DNA of 64,000 nt. It comes from Diogma glabrata (Eukaryota; Arthropoda; Insecta; Diptera; Cylindrotomidae). The position numbers and the translations under genes are program-made. The notes below the pieces were generated by a model. The model saw only the letters and a program-made list of their open reading frames with translations, was not told the DNA's origin and did no database searches. Shown here one piece after another: positions 41,620-54,664 of this stretch (positions are counted from its first letter, which is position 1; each line of letters starts with the position of its first letter). The DNA is taken from the NCBI GenBank assembly GCA_963693315.1, contig CAVNZG010001042.1, positions 1-64,000 on the forward strand. Direction: 5' to 3'.

Positions 41620-42480
41620 CCGTGAGTCTGCCTACCGGTCGTTTTCGTTATATCTCATATCGTTTATATATATATGAGTTTTTTTTTCATATATGTACCA
41701 CTTTTGTGCGTGGGGTCAACGGATCTTTATAATTTAGTATGTTGTTTGGTTACATAAAAGAAGGTTCTCCTGAAAATTTCAGATCTCTAGGTGCCTTTGG
41801 GCCCAAAATAAGGCCCCTTAAAGGTCTAAAAATAGTTGTTTTTACGTATTTTTGTCTATATTTTAAATCATCGTAGCTCAGTGCCCCGAGTTTATATTTT
41901 GATCCCAAGGGTCGCAACACCTCCGGTTACGGGGTTTCGTTGAAATAGACCATGTTGCAGAGAAAAATCGAAAAATTGTCGTTTTTTAAATGAACGTAGG
42001 AGATGACTGAATTGACGTATTGACCTCTGCGATCTTATTTAAAAGGTATTTTTATTACTTGTTTAAAATGCATAGATTTAAGATCAGTTGGAAAACGACG
42101 GAGATACATCCGTTGAAAGATGGCTTAATTTCGAAAAATAGCGTTTTTGCGAGATTTTGATAGGCCGTAACTTCGTTCTAATAGAATAAATCTCTTTGAA
42201 ATTTTTTGTGAAAGTAGTCAAATATATATAGTTTAAAGCCCTGTAAATTAGGTTCTTGTTTCTTGCTTCTATAGCCGAGAACAAGGCTCTAGAAATCGTG
42301 GAATTTTCCTTATCAGTACATTGAAAGTTTATTGTTCATTCACACAATGAACGACAATGATAAAAAAACTTTGAGATCACTTTTTGATGGATCTGGGTTA
42401 TATCTTTAAAATGAGCTTTTCTAAAAATCCTTATATGCTTTAGGAACGTTTTTTTTTTTTTTTTTTTTCTTTATCTCCAT

Positions 42481-45269
42481 TTAGGAGCATAGGGCGTCTA
42501 CTAGACTGGACCATCTATCTCTGTTGGGGGCAATCGCTTTCAGTTCACCCCATGTCTTGCCAATTTGTTTTGCTTCAGCTAGCACCGTTTTCTTCCATGT
42601 CATGGGTGGTCTTCCAACTCTCCTTTTACCTTGTGGATTCCACTCTAGGGACATCCTTGTTATATTTTCGACTGATTTTCTCAGTGTATGTCCTATCCAT
42701 CTCCATTTTCTTTGTTTTATCTCGGTCTCAATGTCTAACTGCTCTGTCTGCCGTAGAAGTTCCTGGTTACTGATGGTGTTTGGCCAGAAGCATTTGATCA
42801 GTCTTCTCAGCCATTTGTTCACAAACACCTGTAGTTTATTTGTGATCTTTCTTGTTTGTTTCCACGTTTCACACCCATACAGCAGTACTGACTTGACACA
42901 TGCATTGAACATTCGTAGCTTTGTCTTTCTTGACAGGACGGATGCATTCCAGATCTTGTGAAGCATATTGAACGTATTTCTGGCTTTGTTAATACGCTGA
43001 CTGATATCTTCTTCAGTCCCGCCTGTTTTTGCTACAGTACAACCAAGGTACACAAATTTGTCAACTTCGTCAACTTGAGTGTTGTTGTGTTATCGTTTTG
43101 GTGTTCAATCTCATAGCCTTTGTTTTTCTGATATTAATGTTGAGACCAACTTCATGTGCAAGGGTTGAAAGCTTCTGTATTTTCTGCTGCATGTCCGTAT
43201 GTGTGTGTAAGTAGACAGATGTCATCTGCGTAGTCTAGATCATTGAGCCGTCTTGTTGTATTCCATTGGATTCCATTTGGACTTGCATCATCGAGCTTTC
43301 TCATGATACTATCTAGTACTATTAGGAATAGTAGCGGGGATAGTACACAGCCTTGTCTCACTCCTCGGTGGTTGTAGTATTCATCACTTTGCTGTCCTTT
43401 GTATTGTATTCTGTTTCCAGCATCCCGATACATTTCTTTGATTAGATCAACTATTTTCTTCGGGACGCCCATTTCACAAAGTGTCTTCCATATCGCGCTT
43501 CTGTTGATTGAGTCGAAGGCGCGTTCGAAGTCCACGAAGAGGAGATACAATGGTGAATTCCATTCATTTGATTGCTCAATGATGATACGGATTGTGTTAA
43601 TATGATCGGTACAGCTTCTTCCTGGTCTAAAGCCGGCTTGTTCATTTCTTAGTTTCGTGTTAATTGATGGAGATATTCTTTCGAGAATGATCATCGCTAG
43701 TATTTTCATTATTGTGTTGAGCAGAGATATACCTCTCCAATTTTTGCATTCTCTTAGATCACCTTTCTTTGGGATTGTTATGGTTAAACCTTCTTTCCAT
43801 TTGGTTGGTATTTTACCTTCGTTCCATACAGCAGCTAATAGTGGTGTTAACTTCCCGTTCCGTTGGTGGATGGGTGCTGATAGTTTCGTTATAGTTGTCA
43901 TCCGGAGACTGCAAATTATCTTCATGTTGGTGGCAGTTGTCTTCGAAGTATTCTTTCCATCTATTTAGCTGTTGTTCATGTGTTGTGAGGGTTTGACTAG
44001 ATTTATCCTTTATTGGTGGAGTGTTTGTATATTTGTTTGTGACCTTTCTCACGTATTTGTGTAGTGTGCGCATATTTCTATTAGCTGCTGCTGTTTTCGC
44101 AGTCTTGAGAATGCTCTCTGTATATCTTCTGCGATCATTCCTTGCCATCTTTTTAACTTATTTTGCTGTACTTTCATATTTGTTGCGGATCTTTGTTGTG
44201 TTCTGGTGACACAACTGCAACTTGAGCTGTAGACGCTCTTCAATTTTCTTCCATGTATCATCGCTAATCCATGGTTTAAGTGATTTGTCTTGGTATCCTA
44301 GCACATCTGTAGCTGTAGTTATTTGTATTTTTGTCGCTCAACCTGTTGATGTTAAATTTCCTCTGACATGGCTTGTTGTGTTTTACAGCGGCTGGTTTAA
44401 TTTTGAATGTTGCAATTACCAGTTGGTGGTCGCTGTGTATGTCTGCTCCTCGCTTTGCTCTGACGTCTTGTAGTGAGGATAGAAACTTCTTATTCACCAG
44501 TGCGTGATCAATTTGATTCTTGGTTCTTCCATTTGGTGATGTCCAAGTGTATTTATGTATGTTCTTGTGTGGGAACTTGCTGCCTCCTATGAATAGTTGA
44601 TGTGACACAACAATCGATGAGCCTGTCTCCATTATTGTTACGTGTTGATTCTAGTGCATGTTTACCCATGATTGATTCCATTCCGGTGTTGTTGGTTCCA
44701 ATTTTGGCATTGAAATCACCTTGTATTATTTTGATGTCATTTCGGTGTGCACTAGCCAGCGTTGCTTGGAGCTGTTCGTAGAATTCATCTTTTGTCGCAT
44801 CATCAGCTTCTTCGGTAGGTGCATAGCACTGTATGATCGTTGTATTTTTAATTTTCGATTGGAACCTTGCTGTTATTATTCTGCTACTGATTGGTTTCCA
44901 TTCGAGAAGTGCTTTCTTTGCGTTAGGTGTTGTTAATATTGCTACGCCTTGTTCATGTGTGTTGGATTTACCAGAGAACATCATGTAATTTCCTGTAGTT
45001 GTTATTAACTCTCCGCTGTTTTTCCATCTTACTTCACTGAGTCCTAGTATCTCGATGTTATATTCTTTCATTACTTTCTCAACTTGTGCTAACCGCGATG
45101 CTTCTATCAGAGTTCTGACATTCCAGTTTCCTACTCGTGTCCGGGTACGATACCTAAGGGTCGATATTTGATTATTCCGGTTTGTTTTACTTTGTTTCTT
45201 TCTAGTATTCGTTTCTTTAATCATTTGAATTTCGGATTCACCTTTCGGATTAACGGGTGATTGGGCCAT
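42481..45269 (-). pseudogene. Broken RTE-type EN-RT ORF (element C, copy 2)
   Basis: Same frameshifts as copy 1 plus one new lesion. AA at 44278-44279 replaces CC and turns a Glu codon of the EN-RT linker into TAA, ending that frame after RIPRQIT. All other frames match copy 1. Confidence 0.85.
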
Positions 45270-45374
45270 CGAATCCTAGCCAGTTTCCAGGGCTGCTGGA
45301 TAAGATATACTGGCATACCGTGGGCGAGATATTCCTGCTTCAATGTGATTCAATCATATTTCCATATTTTTCTG

Positions 45375-45434
45375 GGAAGTTCCCAAGCGGTCACCCGTTT
45401 AAGTTCGCACCCTTCCCAGTGTTGCTTAGCTTCC
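45375..45434 (-). promoter_or_regulatory. 5S rRNA-like internal promoter, copy 2
   Basis: Identical to 29881-29940; starts 46 bases from the 5' end of element C. Confidence 0.8.
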
Positions 45435-45635
45435 TTGTAAGTGATGTTGTTGACTTATCCACTTCTCCATCTCGCCCACGCTTTAGGAACGTAGCTATAT
45501 CAATTTAAAAAATTCACCGAATGCAAAGTATGGGTTTTTCGAGTGCCATAATTTGTTTTTATATGCAATTTTCGGACACCTTAAGAGCGTAATAAAATAG
45601 CCATAAAATTTGATCTTTGTAATATAATACTACGG

Positions 45636-46569
45636 CACTTTGGAAAAGGTTTTTAAAATAATGGGTGGAATATTGTCCATTCCTGATGCTTTGTTGATTT
45701 TTAACCCCTTTAAAAGTTTAGCGACTATTTTGGGTTTGAAGTGAAGTTCATTCATATTAACTCCTGAAGACTGGATTTGGGTTATTTTTTTAGGAGTTTC
45801 CAAAACAGTGGAGTTCACAGCAAAGCGTTCAGCGAACAAGTTAGCTTTTCTTGCGGGATCATTGACAATTAAATCACCATCAATAATGGGGGGAATAGAA
45901 AATTTCGTACCAGAATTTAAAGAATTAATGGCACTGTAGAAACTCTTGTCAGAAACAGACATAGACGTAAGTTTTGAGGCTTTCGCTCTGTCAATTTCGG
46001 ACTTTTCGTTTGAGATAATCTGATTGGATATTTTGTTATTTTGTTGACCTTAAGATATTGGGATCGATTAGTGGGAGTTTTGTTATGAATCCAAATATTA
46101 AATGATCTACGTTTGTTTCTCAGTGCCATTTTGGCAGCATTCGAATACAAGTATTTTTGTTTGGATTTTACTATGGAGAAAGGGACAAATTTATTGATAG
46201 CAAATTAGATGGTTTCTGTAAAGTTTTGAGCAGAAACATTTACATTGTCAGTGTAAAAACAATGACGGTCGAAAGGGAAACCATGGAAAAAATTTTGAAG
46301 ACCACTCTTATCCATTCTTGAGTAGTGAAATATTTTACGGGGTTTGGGAGCTGTAGTCTTAAGTGAGTGAGTTTTGATAACTGATGAGATTAAATAATGA
46401 TCAGAATTTCCAATACTACCTTTCGCGACATCGTCACTCGTAATATCTGGCATTGTGGTAAGATAGAGATCTAAAAGAAAACTATTATCACCGCCATTAC
46501 GGGGAGTAAAATAGGGGAGTATTACGGGAGTAAAATTACACTCCCCATTACGGGGAGTAAAAAAATTTC
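45636..46569 (-). pseudogene. Inverted Jockey fragment, copy 2
   Basis: Duplicate of 30142-31075; base 46139 differs (A for T), changing Lys to Asn in a dead frame. Confidence 0.85.
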
Positions 46570-46586
46570 TGAGAATATCTGATGCT

Positions 46587-48144
46587 ATGCGAAAACAGAT
46601 TGTAAATTGTTACACGAACGACGAACACGTGTATATTTTCCCGAGAAAAAGGGATTACATCACTACCTATAACGAGAGTGGAAGAAAAATTTATGTACAA
46701 CAAAAGTTATTATTATATACAATCCATTTGAAATTTAAAAATGAATATGCAGGAAATGAAGCATTGCCTTCATTTTCATATTTTTATTCTCTAAAACCAG
46801 TGGAATGCGTACATGCGAGTGATCCAGGAAACGACAATATGTGTGTATGTGCTCAGTATCAAAACATAAAATTGAAAATTGTCGCTTTGTCAAGAAAACT
46901 CAATTATAGAGATTTGATGATGGGAGTGGTTTGCAATATCGATAATGAAGATTGCATGATTAAAAAATGTCCAGATTGTCCAAGAGAATTTGGAGTGAAC
47001 GAGAAATTTAAAGACATTGTAGAAGAGCTTGATATCGAGTTGAGAGAAGGAAAAGTTAAGTATAGTAAGTGGATAGATGAAAGTAGTGCAGCTGCTCTTG
47101 AAAAATTGGAAGAAGAATCGGATATTTTGATTACAGAAGTATGTACAGACATGAGTAATTTAATAGAACATCAATTTGTGGTAGACTCTCAAAAATATTA
47201 TTTAAATTATTGCAAAAATAATTTGGAAAATGATAGTAATGATACAAAAAGGATGTATAGTTGCCTGTTTATTATTATAGTAGAAAGCCTGAACAGAGTT
47301 TTGAACAACAAAAGAATAATTTTCGGAAAAATCCATTAGAATTAGGATTTTTCCGAAAATTATTCTTTTGTTGTTCAAAACTCTGTTCAGGCTTTCTACT
47401 ATAATAATAAACAGGCAACTATACATCCTTTTTGTATGTACTTTAAGCGAGAAGAAACTGACGAACTACAAAATGTAAACTTTTGTGTAATTAGTGATAC
47501 CAAAGATCACTTTGCTTACACAGTAAATGCATTCACATCAGAATTAATGGCTTTAATAAAAAAAGAGTACTCTTGGATAACGAGAATTATATATGTTTCA
47601 GATGGAGCACCTACGCAATATAAAAATAAGTAAGAAAAATTGTAATGAAAAAATTAAAAAAAGTGATAATTAACAATTTTATAAGTTTAACTATATCTTT
47701 TTTTTAGGGATCGTTTTGCTAATATTCTTTTCCATGAGAAAGATTTCGACATCGCAGTGCAATCTTATAATTTCTTTGCCACAAGCCACGGTAAATCACC
47801 ATGTCATGCTTTGAGGGGGACTGTCAAAAGAATGGCAGTGAAACATTGCATAAGATCTCCTCCTCAAAATCAAATAAGAAACGCGCGTGAAATGTATGAA
47901 TACGCAGTCGAGAATATTCAGAATATCAGGTGATATAAATAATTAATGAACATATTTTAGATAGTGAAATGCATTCAAAAAGAATTAACACGATTTCTTA
48001 TTTTTGCAGGGCATTATCGGTATACCAAGTGAAGTTGTGAAAAGATTTGAAAAAAAATTAAAGAAGCGCTTTGCTTCCGCGAAACCACTTCCTGATACTC
48101 AAATGAACCATTGTTATATACCTTTTGAAGAAAATTCAATTTAA
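46587..48144 (+). pseudogene. Broken DDE-like gene, copy 2
   Basis: Duplicate of 31093-32650 with the same palindrome (47243-47334 and 47345-47436), the same introns and the same frame error. The lesions predate the segmental duplication. Confidence 0.6.
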
Positions 48145-49570
48145 TTGAAAATAACTTCTTTTTCAATTTAAGAAAAATTAATAAAATTGAAATTAAACGA
48201 ATAATGAAATAATAAAATCAATAGTTACACAACGAATTCCAACTTTTTTTACGCTTCCAATTGTATTTTTGAGCTTGGATTTTAAAAAAAACATAAAATT
48301 TTGCGTCGAAATGGGTATCTATGAACTTTTTCTAAGGTCGATAACCTGGGAAAAAATGGCATTCAAAGTTTGATCGTTAATGGGTTAATTTTCTATCGAA
48401 TGATAATAATAAAAAAATATTACTTAGCTTCATTTTTAGTGTTCCTAGAGAGTCTCTTAATACGTTAAATATTATAGTTTTAAGTTTTTTCCATACAAAT
48501 GTTTCAAAAATTCGAATAATTATTGTTAATTAATAAGTTATTGTGCAAAAAAAGAGATTAAATTGCCTCGCATTTTGCTTATGTAAAAATATCTGATTTC
48601 TAGAGCCTCGTTCTCGGCTATACAGACAAGAACCAAGAACCTAATTTATAGGACTTTAAATTATATATTTTACTACTTTCACAAAAAATTTCAAAGAGAT
48701 TCATTTTATTAGAACGAAGTTACGGCCTATCAAAATCCCGCAAAAACGCTATTTTTCGAAATTAAACCATCTCTCAACGGCTGTGTCTCCGTCGTTTTTC
48801 AACCGATCTTAAATCTAAGCCCAGCACTTTAAACAAGTAATAAAAATACCTTTTAACTGAGATCGCAAAGGTTGATACGTCAATTCAGTCGTCTCCTACG
48901 TTCGTTGAAAAACCGACAATTTTTCGATTTTTCTCTGCAACATGGTCTATTTCAACGCAAGCCCGTAACCGGAGGTGTGGATATGGAGCTATTCAAATTT
49001 TTTCATAAAAAGTACATATTATGACCTAAAGAATGCGATCCACTAGATCAAAAAATATGGTCGGAGCACTGAGCTACGAAGGTTTAAAAAAACGTCTATT
49101 TTTAGACCTTTAAGGGGTCTTATTTTGGGCCCAAAGGCACCTAGAGATCTGAAATTTTCAGAAAAACTTTCTTTTATGTATTCAAACAACATACTACATT
49201 TTCATAAAGATCCGTTGACCCCCCGCACAAAAGTGGTACATATATAAAAAATGCTCATATACAAATTCCGAGATGAGGCACATTACAATAGTAGATTTTT
49301 ATATGAAATCTACCTAAAATATGTGAGTTCAATATTGTTATTTTGGTGGTTTGCTACCTTACAGCATAGGTAGATGATTATTGGTTAAAGGTTATCGTAG
49401 TATAAGATACTCGTAATACAAACATAATCGTAATACGAAGATTTTAAGAATGAAACATCTGTAGCAGCCAAAAATGAATGTTATGTAACTATAGGTACCT
49501 ACAAATTAGTGGAAAGAAGTTAAGATTAGATTTGGACACCTAATATCAACGATCCACACTTCCTTATCGA

Positions 49571-49689
49571 GAAAAGGGAATCGGCGGTACCCCGGTTTTG
49601 CCAGGAACCACACTGATATTCGCCAGACATTTGTTCAGTAAGCTGTTTGAACTCGAAACATTTCCATAAGAGATATCTCTACCCATTTA
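49571..49689 (-). pseudogene. Decayed relic of element B, copy 2
   Basis: Duplicate of 34077-34195. Confidence 0.7.
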
Positions 49690-49907
49690 AATTTGTTTAG
49701 TTTAAACCTAAAATTTTTATATGTGTTAGTGTGTTTTTTTTTCAAAACAAAATATGTATTTATGATTATAAGTCACTAGAACTGAATGTATCCAATAGAA
49801 TAGAATGACAAATTGCTTTGAAAAGCGAAAGATCCGTTACAAACATTTATCTCAATACGAAAAAATATTTATATTTACCAAAAAATAGTAGTACACAAAT
49901 TACTTAC

Positions 49908-50657
49908 AAATCGCTGAAAAAACAATATCATCTGGAACACAATTGTATGAAGTCAAATCAATTGTTCTGACATATCTCAAATTAGCTAGATCCAACTTAT
50001 ATAATCCTCTTTGATTTTTATGCGTAACATATCCATATTTAAAATTATACTCAGACAGTTCTAGTTCAGATGAAGGTATAAATATATTTTGAATTAAATC
50101 AAATTGTCCATTAACCGGTTCTGGATGAACTGTATAATGCTTATGTTTCAATTTTGCATCACGTATTACCTGAATTGTTTTGAACTCAGTATTATTCTTA
50201 TATCTCCAATTAAGTACCCAAACTTGATCATAATGTGGTACATAATGTAAATCTACTGGATAACGGTCCGTCGCAATTATATCCACAATAGACATTTGTA
50301 GTATTGATAAAACTAATACTCGATCCATATTTGGTTGGCTTACATACACATAATTTTGATCAACGTTTATTGCTTTGCCCCAGCAGCATTTGACTGTCAA
50401 TATATTTACATTATTTTCATTGTTATTATCATTTGTACTACATAAATATTCTTTTGTACCAAGAATCTGATCAGCACTATGAATTTGATGATACAAACGA
50501 CAATCATTTGGTTCGTATATTGCTATACCGTATGCATGAAAAACTATAATTTTTTTTAAATCAAGTGTAATAGCTGGGGTTGGTTCTTCCTCAACAACTA
50601 TTGAGCTTATATCTTTAACACTTCCTCCAATATTTTTTGCCTGGCACATGTACGCAC
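49908..50657 (-). CDS. FSTL5: Follistatin-related protein (FSTL4/5-like), Ig end plus propeller-like exon
   Basis: 750 bp exon: acceptor TGTTTTAG before 50657, donor T|GTAAGT after 49908. It starts with two bases finishing a codon, then AYMCQAKNIGG, the F-strand Cys of an Ig domain, then a linker and a long region with IVFHAYGIAIYEPNDCRLYH, CCWGKAINVDQNYVYVSQPN, MDRVLVLSI, DRYPVDLHYVPHYDQVWVLN, HPEPVNGQFDLIQNIFIP and YVRTIDLTSYNCVPDDIVFS. From memory this follows the region of vertebrate FSTL4/FSTL5 after the Ig domains. The protein is expected to be secreted and extracellular. It leaves in phase 1 and joins 16330 in frame, implying a 33,577 bp intron. Upstream exons (signal peptide, Kazal, EF-hand, first Ig) were not found to the right and may lie beyond the window. 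Confidence 0.85.
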
Positions 50658-50659
50658 CT

Positions 50660-51235
50660 AAAACATAAAAATACTTAATTACTATTTGTGATCGACTAAA
50701 TCTTTAATTTTCTAGTTTTTAATTTGAATTTTATTTTATTTAAACAAAATTAAAATTCTGATTATTTGTCCGATGTCAAAGGTCTATTATGGTATTTTTG
50801 ATAGTGTTTTTTTCGATATTATTGGAACATTCGAAAAAAATAGTATGTATTGTATTAAGATAAAATAGTAATGAGGAAAGTATTGATAGTAGTATAGATA
50901 GTATTGAAAATAGTATAGATAGTATTGAAAAATTCGTTAAAGTCGAAAACAACTATTATGGAATTTTCGATAATATCACCAGTTTCGATAGTTTCAAAAA
51001 TATCGATTATGAAATATTCGATATCGATTACAACCATAATTTTATTAAACTGATAGCTGTCAGTTTTGTTTTTTTTTCTAAAACTATTAGCTTATGTTTT
51101 CTTATACCCCGGGTAAGAAAAAACTAAAAGGCCAAACCTGGGCCAAGCCATTGCTTAGCTTATGAGGTTTGGGCCAGGCTTGACATTTTCAAACTGTCCA
51201 AACTTGGACAAAGCTTTGACTGATGTCCTGGGCCC
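50660..51235. other. A/T-rich intron with TCGATA-type repeats
   Basis: 50790-51045 holds degenerate GATAGTATTGAAAATAGTAT and TTCGATA words, related in style to 24595-24760. No gene. Confidence 0.5.
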
Positions 51236-51239
51236 AAGT

Positions 51240-51352
51240 CTTGCAAATTCCATAGCAATGGAAAAGTACGCGCTTAGAAAGCACACACTACTCAATAGGT
51301 GTAATAGAAAATTTACTTCATTTCAATTATTTCACATTTATATGACCTATAT
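51240..51352 (+). pseudogene. Jockey/CR1-type LINE relic, left part
   Basis: Encodes SIAMEKYALRKHTLLNRC and KFTSFQLFHIYMTY, matching HVMAMAKSASKKLGLLNRC and the following residues of the LINE at 18214. It continues at 60636 with IRPCM, so a 9.3 kb block has been inserted into this relic. Confidence 0.75.
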
Positions 51353-51847
51353 GGGTAATTTTTTTACAAACCGAACGAATTTTGATGAAAATTAATCGAC
51401 ACCTCTTCGATTTGGCTGAAACTTTTTTTGCGGATTGTGTGTCGAAAAAACATTTTTTGTTTGCATATTTTTGATAATACAAGCGTTCGAACATTTCAGA
51501 ACGGCGATTTTTTGGCTTGGAGACTCATTTTCAAATATTCATAGTTCAGAATCTATTAGAGCTACAAAATTTTCACCAGTTACACTTTTGTAGCTGAAGG
51601 ACTGAACTTTGAGAAAAAAATATTTTTTATAAAAAATATTAACAAACTCATATTGTTATAAACAATTTAATTCTTTAAATCGATTTTTAACAAATCAAGT
51701 TCTTAGCATTCCCATTGTATTTTCCGTGAAATTTTACGACAAAAATATGTTTTTAAAATATGGCACCTTTTCATTTGTTATTCTTTAAATCAGGGGCGTC
51801 AATAGGGTAGGGCTGGGGGGGGGGCATTGCCCCCCCCCCCCCCCCCC

Positions 51848-53590
51848 AAGGATCTGATACTATCAATACATCGATGCAATAAAACCATCCAATCGTGATA
51901 GAATTATACACTATAAAAATTTCAATGCACTGTTATTTTGTAAATTCGTCTAATTTTTAGAAGATTTACTTAACTAATATACCAATTTTATCGCATACTA
52001 TTAATTGAAATATATCTGATAATATAATTATTACGTTACATATTATTTTGGCCCGACTAAAGTACAGTTCACCGCAATATTCAAACCGTTATCGTTCTTT
52101 GTATCAAGGACTAGAGCGCCACCGATACAAAGGCGGTCGTATTGCTTCTAATCTTCTGATGAAATCAGTTTTATAAACAAAACACGATCGTTCTTTCAAA
52201 AACGCCGTGGGTGCGTATCTTGACAAAATTCTATCGTACTATAAGGTACGCGGCATCACCGCTCTTAGAAGAACGATTGTGTTTTGTTTATAAGATATTC
52301 GTGTCTGAGCCAGAGGAAACAAAATAGTTCATTAGTATAGCGTTCCTCGCGAGTTCATAGTGCAGTATTTAACATTCAAATTTCAATTGTCATTGGCCAT
52401 TGGTAATTTATATAAACTTAAAAGTAAGTACATGCAGGAGAACACAACCTAATTATACCCCACTTATTTGGAGAACCCTGACTTTTTGACCTTGTTTTTT
52501 ATCTATATCATATTGTACAAACGTTACAAGACTTTTTTAAAAACAATAAATTAAAAACAATTCTAAAATGTAAAATCCTATAGCATATCAAAAGTTTTCT
52601 TGATAGTTGTGCTAATTTTTATAAAATGAATGAAAATAATTACGGGAGTGAATGTTTTATAATGGACAAGCAATATTTTCTAACGACACAAACAAATATT
52701 TAAGTTATGTAAATATTTTCAAAGTATGTTATGAAAACTTGCTGACAAATTCTTTTTGCTATATGGACTATAATTTTTAATTCATAAAATAGCAAAAATT
52801 ATATGTTTGGTTGGTTATAATAAAATCCAAAACGTATCCTAAACGTCAATCTTTGTTCATTTTTTTATACAGTCACAAATCACAGGAAGTGAGAAAATAT
52901 TATTTTTTTGTGGTAGGTTTTTCTTATAGATTTAAAAGAAGCTCGCAATAATTGTACAATTTTGAATCAAATGAAAAATTTACGCACGTTTATGGGTAGT
53001 AAACTGACCAGACGTCCATGTCACACATTTCATTGCGTTGTCCCACGGAGAAATCTGTCCCACGAAGCGTCCTACGAAACAAATATTTCCACCACATTTG
53101 CCCGCATTATCGAAATAATCAAAAACCTTATATCTACCTACGTACAGTTTGCGCAATATCTTAGTCAAAGCAATGGCTTCACAGTTTTTTCATGCAGTTT
53201 GTATAATGTTATGTATATGTTGATTTAACCATATTGAGAGAACAAACCAGTGCAATATTTTTTTTACTAAAATAGTGTTTTAACTATAATTTTAGAAATA
53301 CTAAACTCAGTTATTTCACTTCAATAATTTACATATCTTTTAATGTCTAACAGATCTACCTCAGCGAAAAGGTTTCTTTGTTTATAGAAACATCTCCCCG
53401 GTGCATATACGAGAGATCGAAAGTATATTATGAAAAATAAAATACAAAATATTTTACTTAAAAAGATGCAGTTTTGCGTATAAATTCAAAAAAATTTAAA
53501 TTTTTAAACTTGAGTTTACAATTTTCCTTTATTCGAGCACTCATTTCAATCCTTTGAAATAATATTCAAAAATTAAAATGTTCATAATTT
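51848..53590. other. hAT interior, non-coding as far as seen
   Basis: No recognisable protein. 52171-52195 and 52269-52293 are 25 bp inverted repeats with one mismatch (AAGAACGAT-GTGTTTTG type), separated by 73 bp. An 88-codon frame at 52962-53228 is not recognised. Confidence 0.45.
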
Positions 53591-54664
53591 GAATATCGTT
53601 CTTACTCGTAAGAGTAAAATTTTTGTTTTTTCGATTTTTCTCCTTTGGAGCAGATTACATTTTCCTGTTCTTTCATTCGATTTGCAAAAGAAGAAAATTA
53701 GTTACTCTCACTACCAAATCTGTTTTCAAACAGGACAGAGCTCCTTTATAATAAATTTATCTATTAAAACAAAAAAAAATTAATCGAAAGTGAAGTGAAG
53801 TAATATAATAAAAAAAAGAAGAGTGAAAAAGTGAAGTGATTTCTAAAAAATATCTAGTGAAAAAAGGAAAACATTAATTTATATACAAACAAAACATTTA
53901 ACTTATTAGTGGTGTATATAAATTAAAAAAGAAAGTGATATAATCCCATCTCCGTCTTTAAAAGGAAAAAAGGATTATTTCATTCAATCATCTTGTACCA
54001 AGAAGACACGCCCCAAGACAAAGCAGTTTTTATTTTAAGTGTTTAAAATAAAAATTGTCAGGTTGTATACATTTTATTTTGTCTATTTATATTTGTTACC
54101 GATTTTATTATTCCAATTTTGTAATTTATTGCTATCTCCGCCCCTTGTTTTAAAGTAATTTTTTATCGAATCTATGGTCAATTTTCAGTACTGCAAATGT
54201 ATTATTTTTTTCTGTTGCCGTAATGGTAAATTATTTTAATTGATTAATTACTCTAAATACCCCTATTGATCACTAAGGTAAAAGCTTTGAATTATATATT
54301 CAGTTTGTATTGAAATAGTTCTTTTTGTTTCTTTTTGTTTTTTATTGATTCTTTCTGGAAATCCATAAATATACAGGTTCTCACTCAAAAATGTTTTATA
54401 CCCTAAGTCTAATTAGATAAATAATTATATTAGCGTTATTGTTTTTAAATAATAACATATTAGTAAGTCCCTTAGTATAGTCAATCTTAGTATTTACCCA
54501 CTTAGTAAAATCCTATTATTTAGCGTCCCTACCTCCTGTTTTTTTAGTTACTGTGCTGCAGTTGCGATCTCGTGTCCTACTGTTGTGACGGAGATACACA
54601 GATTTTCTTGTATTGTATAGTGTTGAAATTAAGACCTGGTCGAATTTCTGTCACTGTACCTACA

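Larger units (their letters stand above)
42450..45479 (-). mobile_element. RTE-type LINE element C, copy 2
   Basis: Duplicate of 26956-29985 with both GCTTTAGGAACGT TSDs (42437-42449 and 45480-45492) and the 5S-like block. Confidence 0.9.
41668..49261. mobile_element. Candidate TIR DNA transposon, copy 2
   Basis: Duplicate of 26174-33767, with TIRs at about 41668-42297 and 48595-49261 and the same two inserted retroelements. Confidence 0.6.
34687..50168. repeat. Tandem segmental duplication, copy 2 (15,482 bp)
   Basis: Direct repeat of 19193-34674, about 99.97% identical as far as I compared. Copy 2 is continuous with the intact host exon on its right; copy 1 is continuous with the longer LINE on its left, so both outer edges are ancestral and only 34675-34686 is new. 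Confidence 0.95.
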
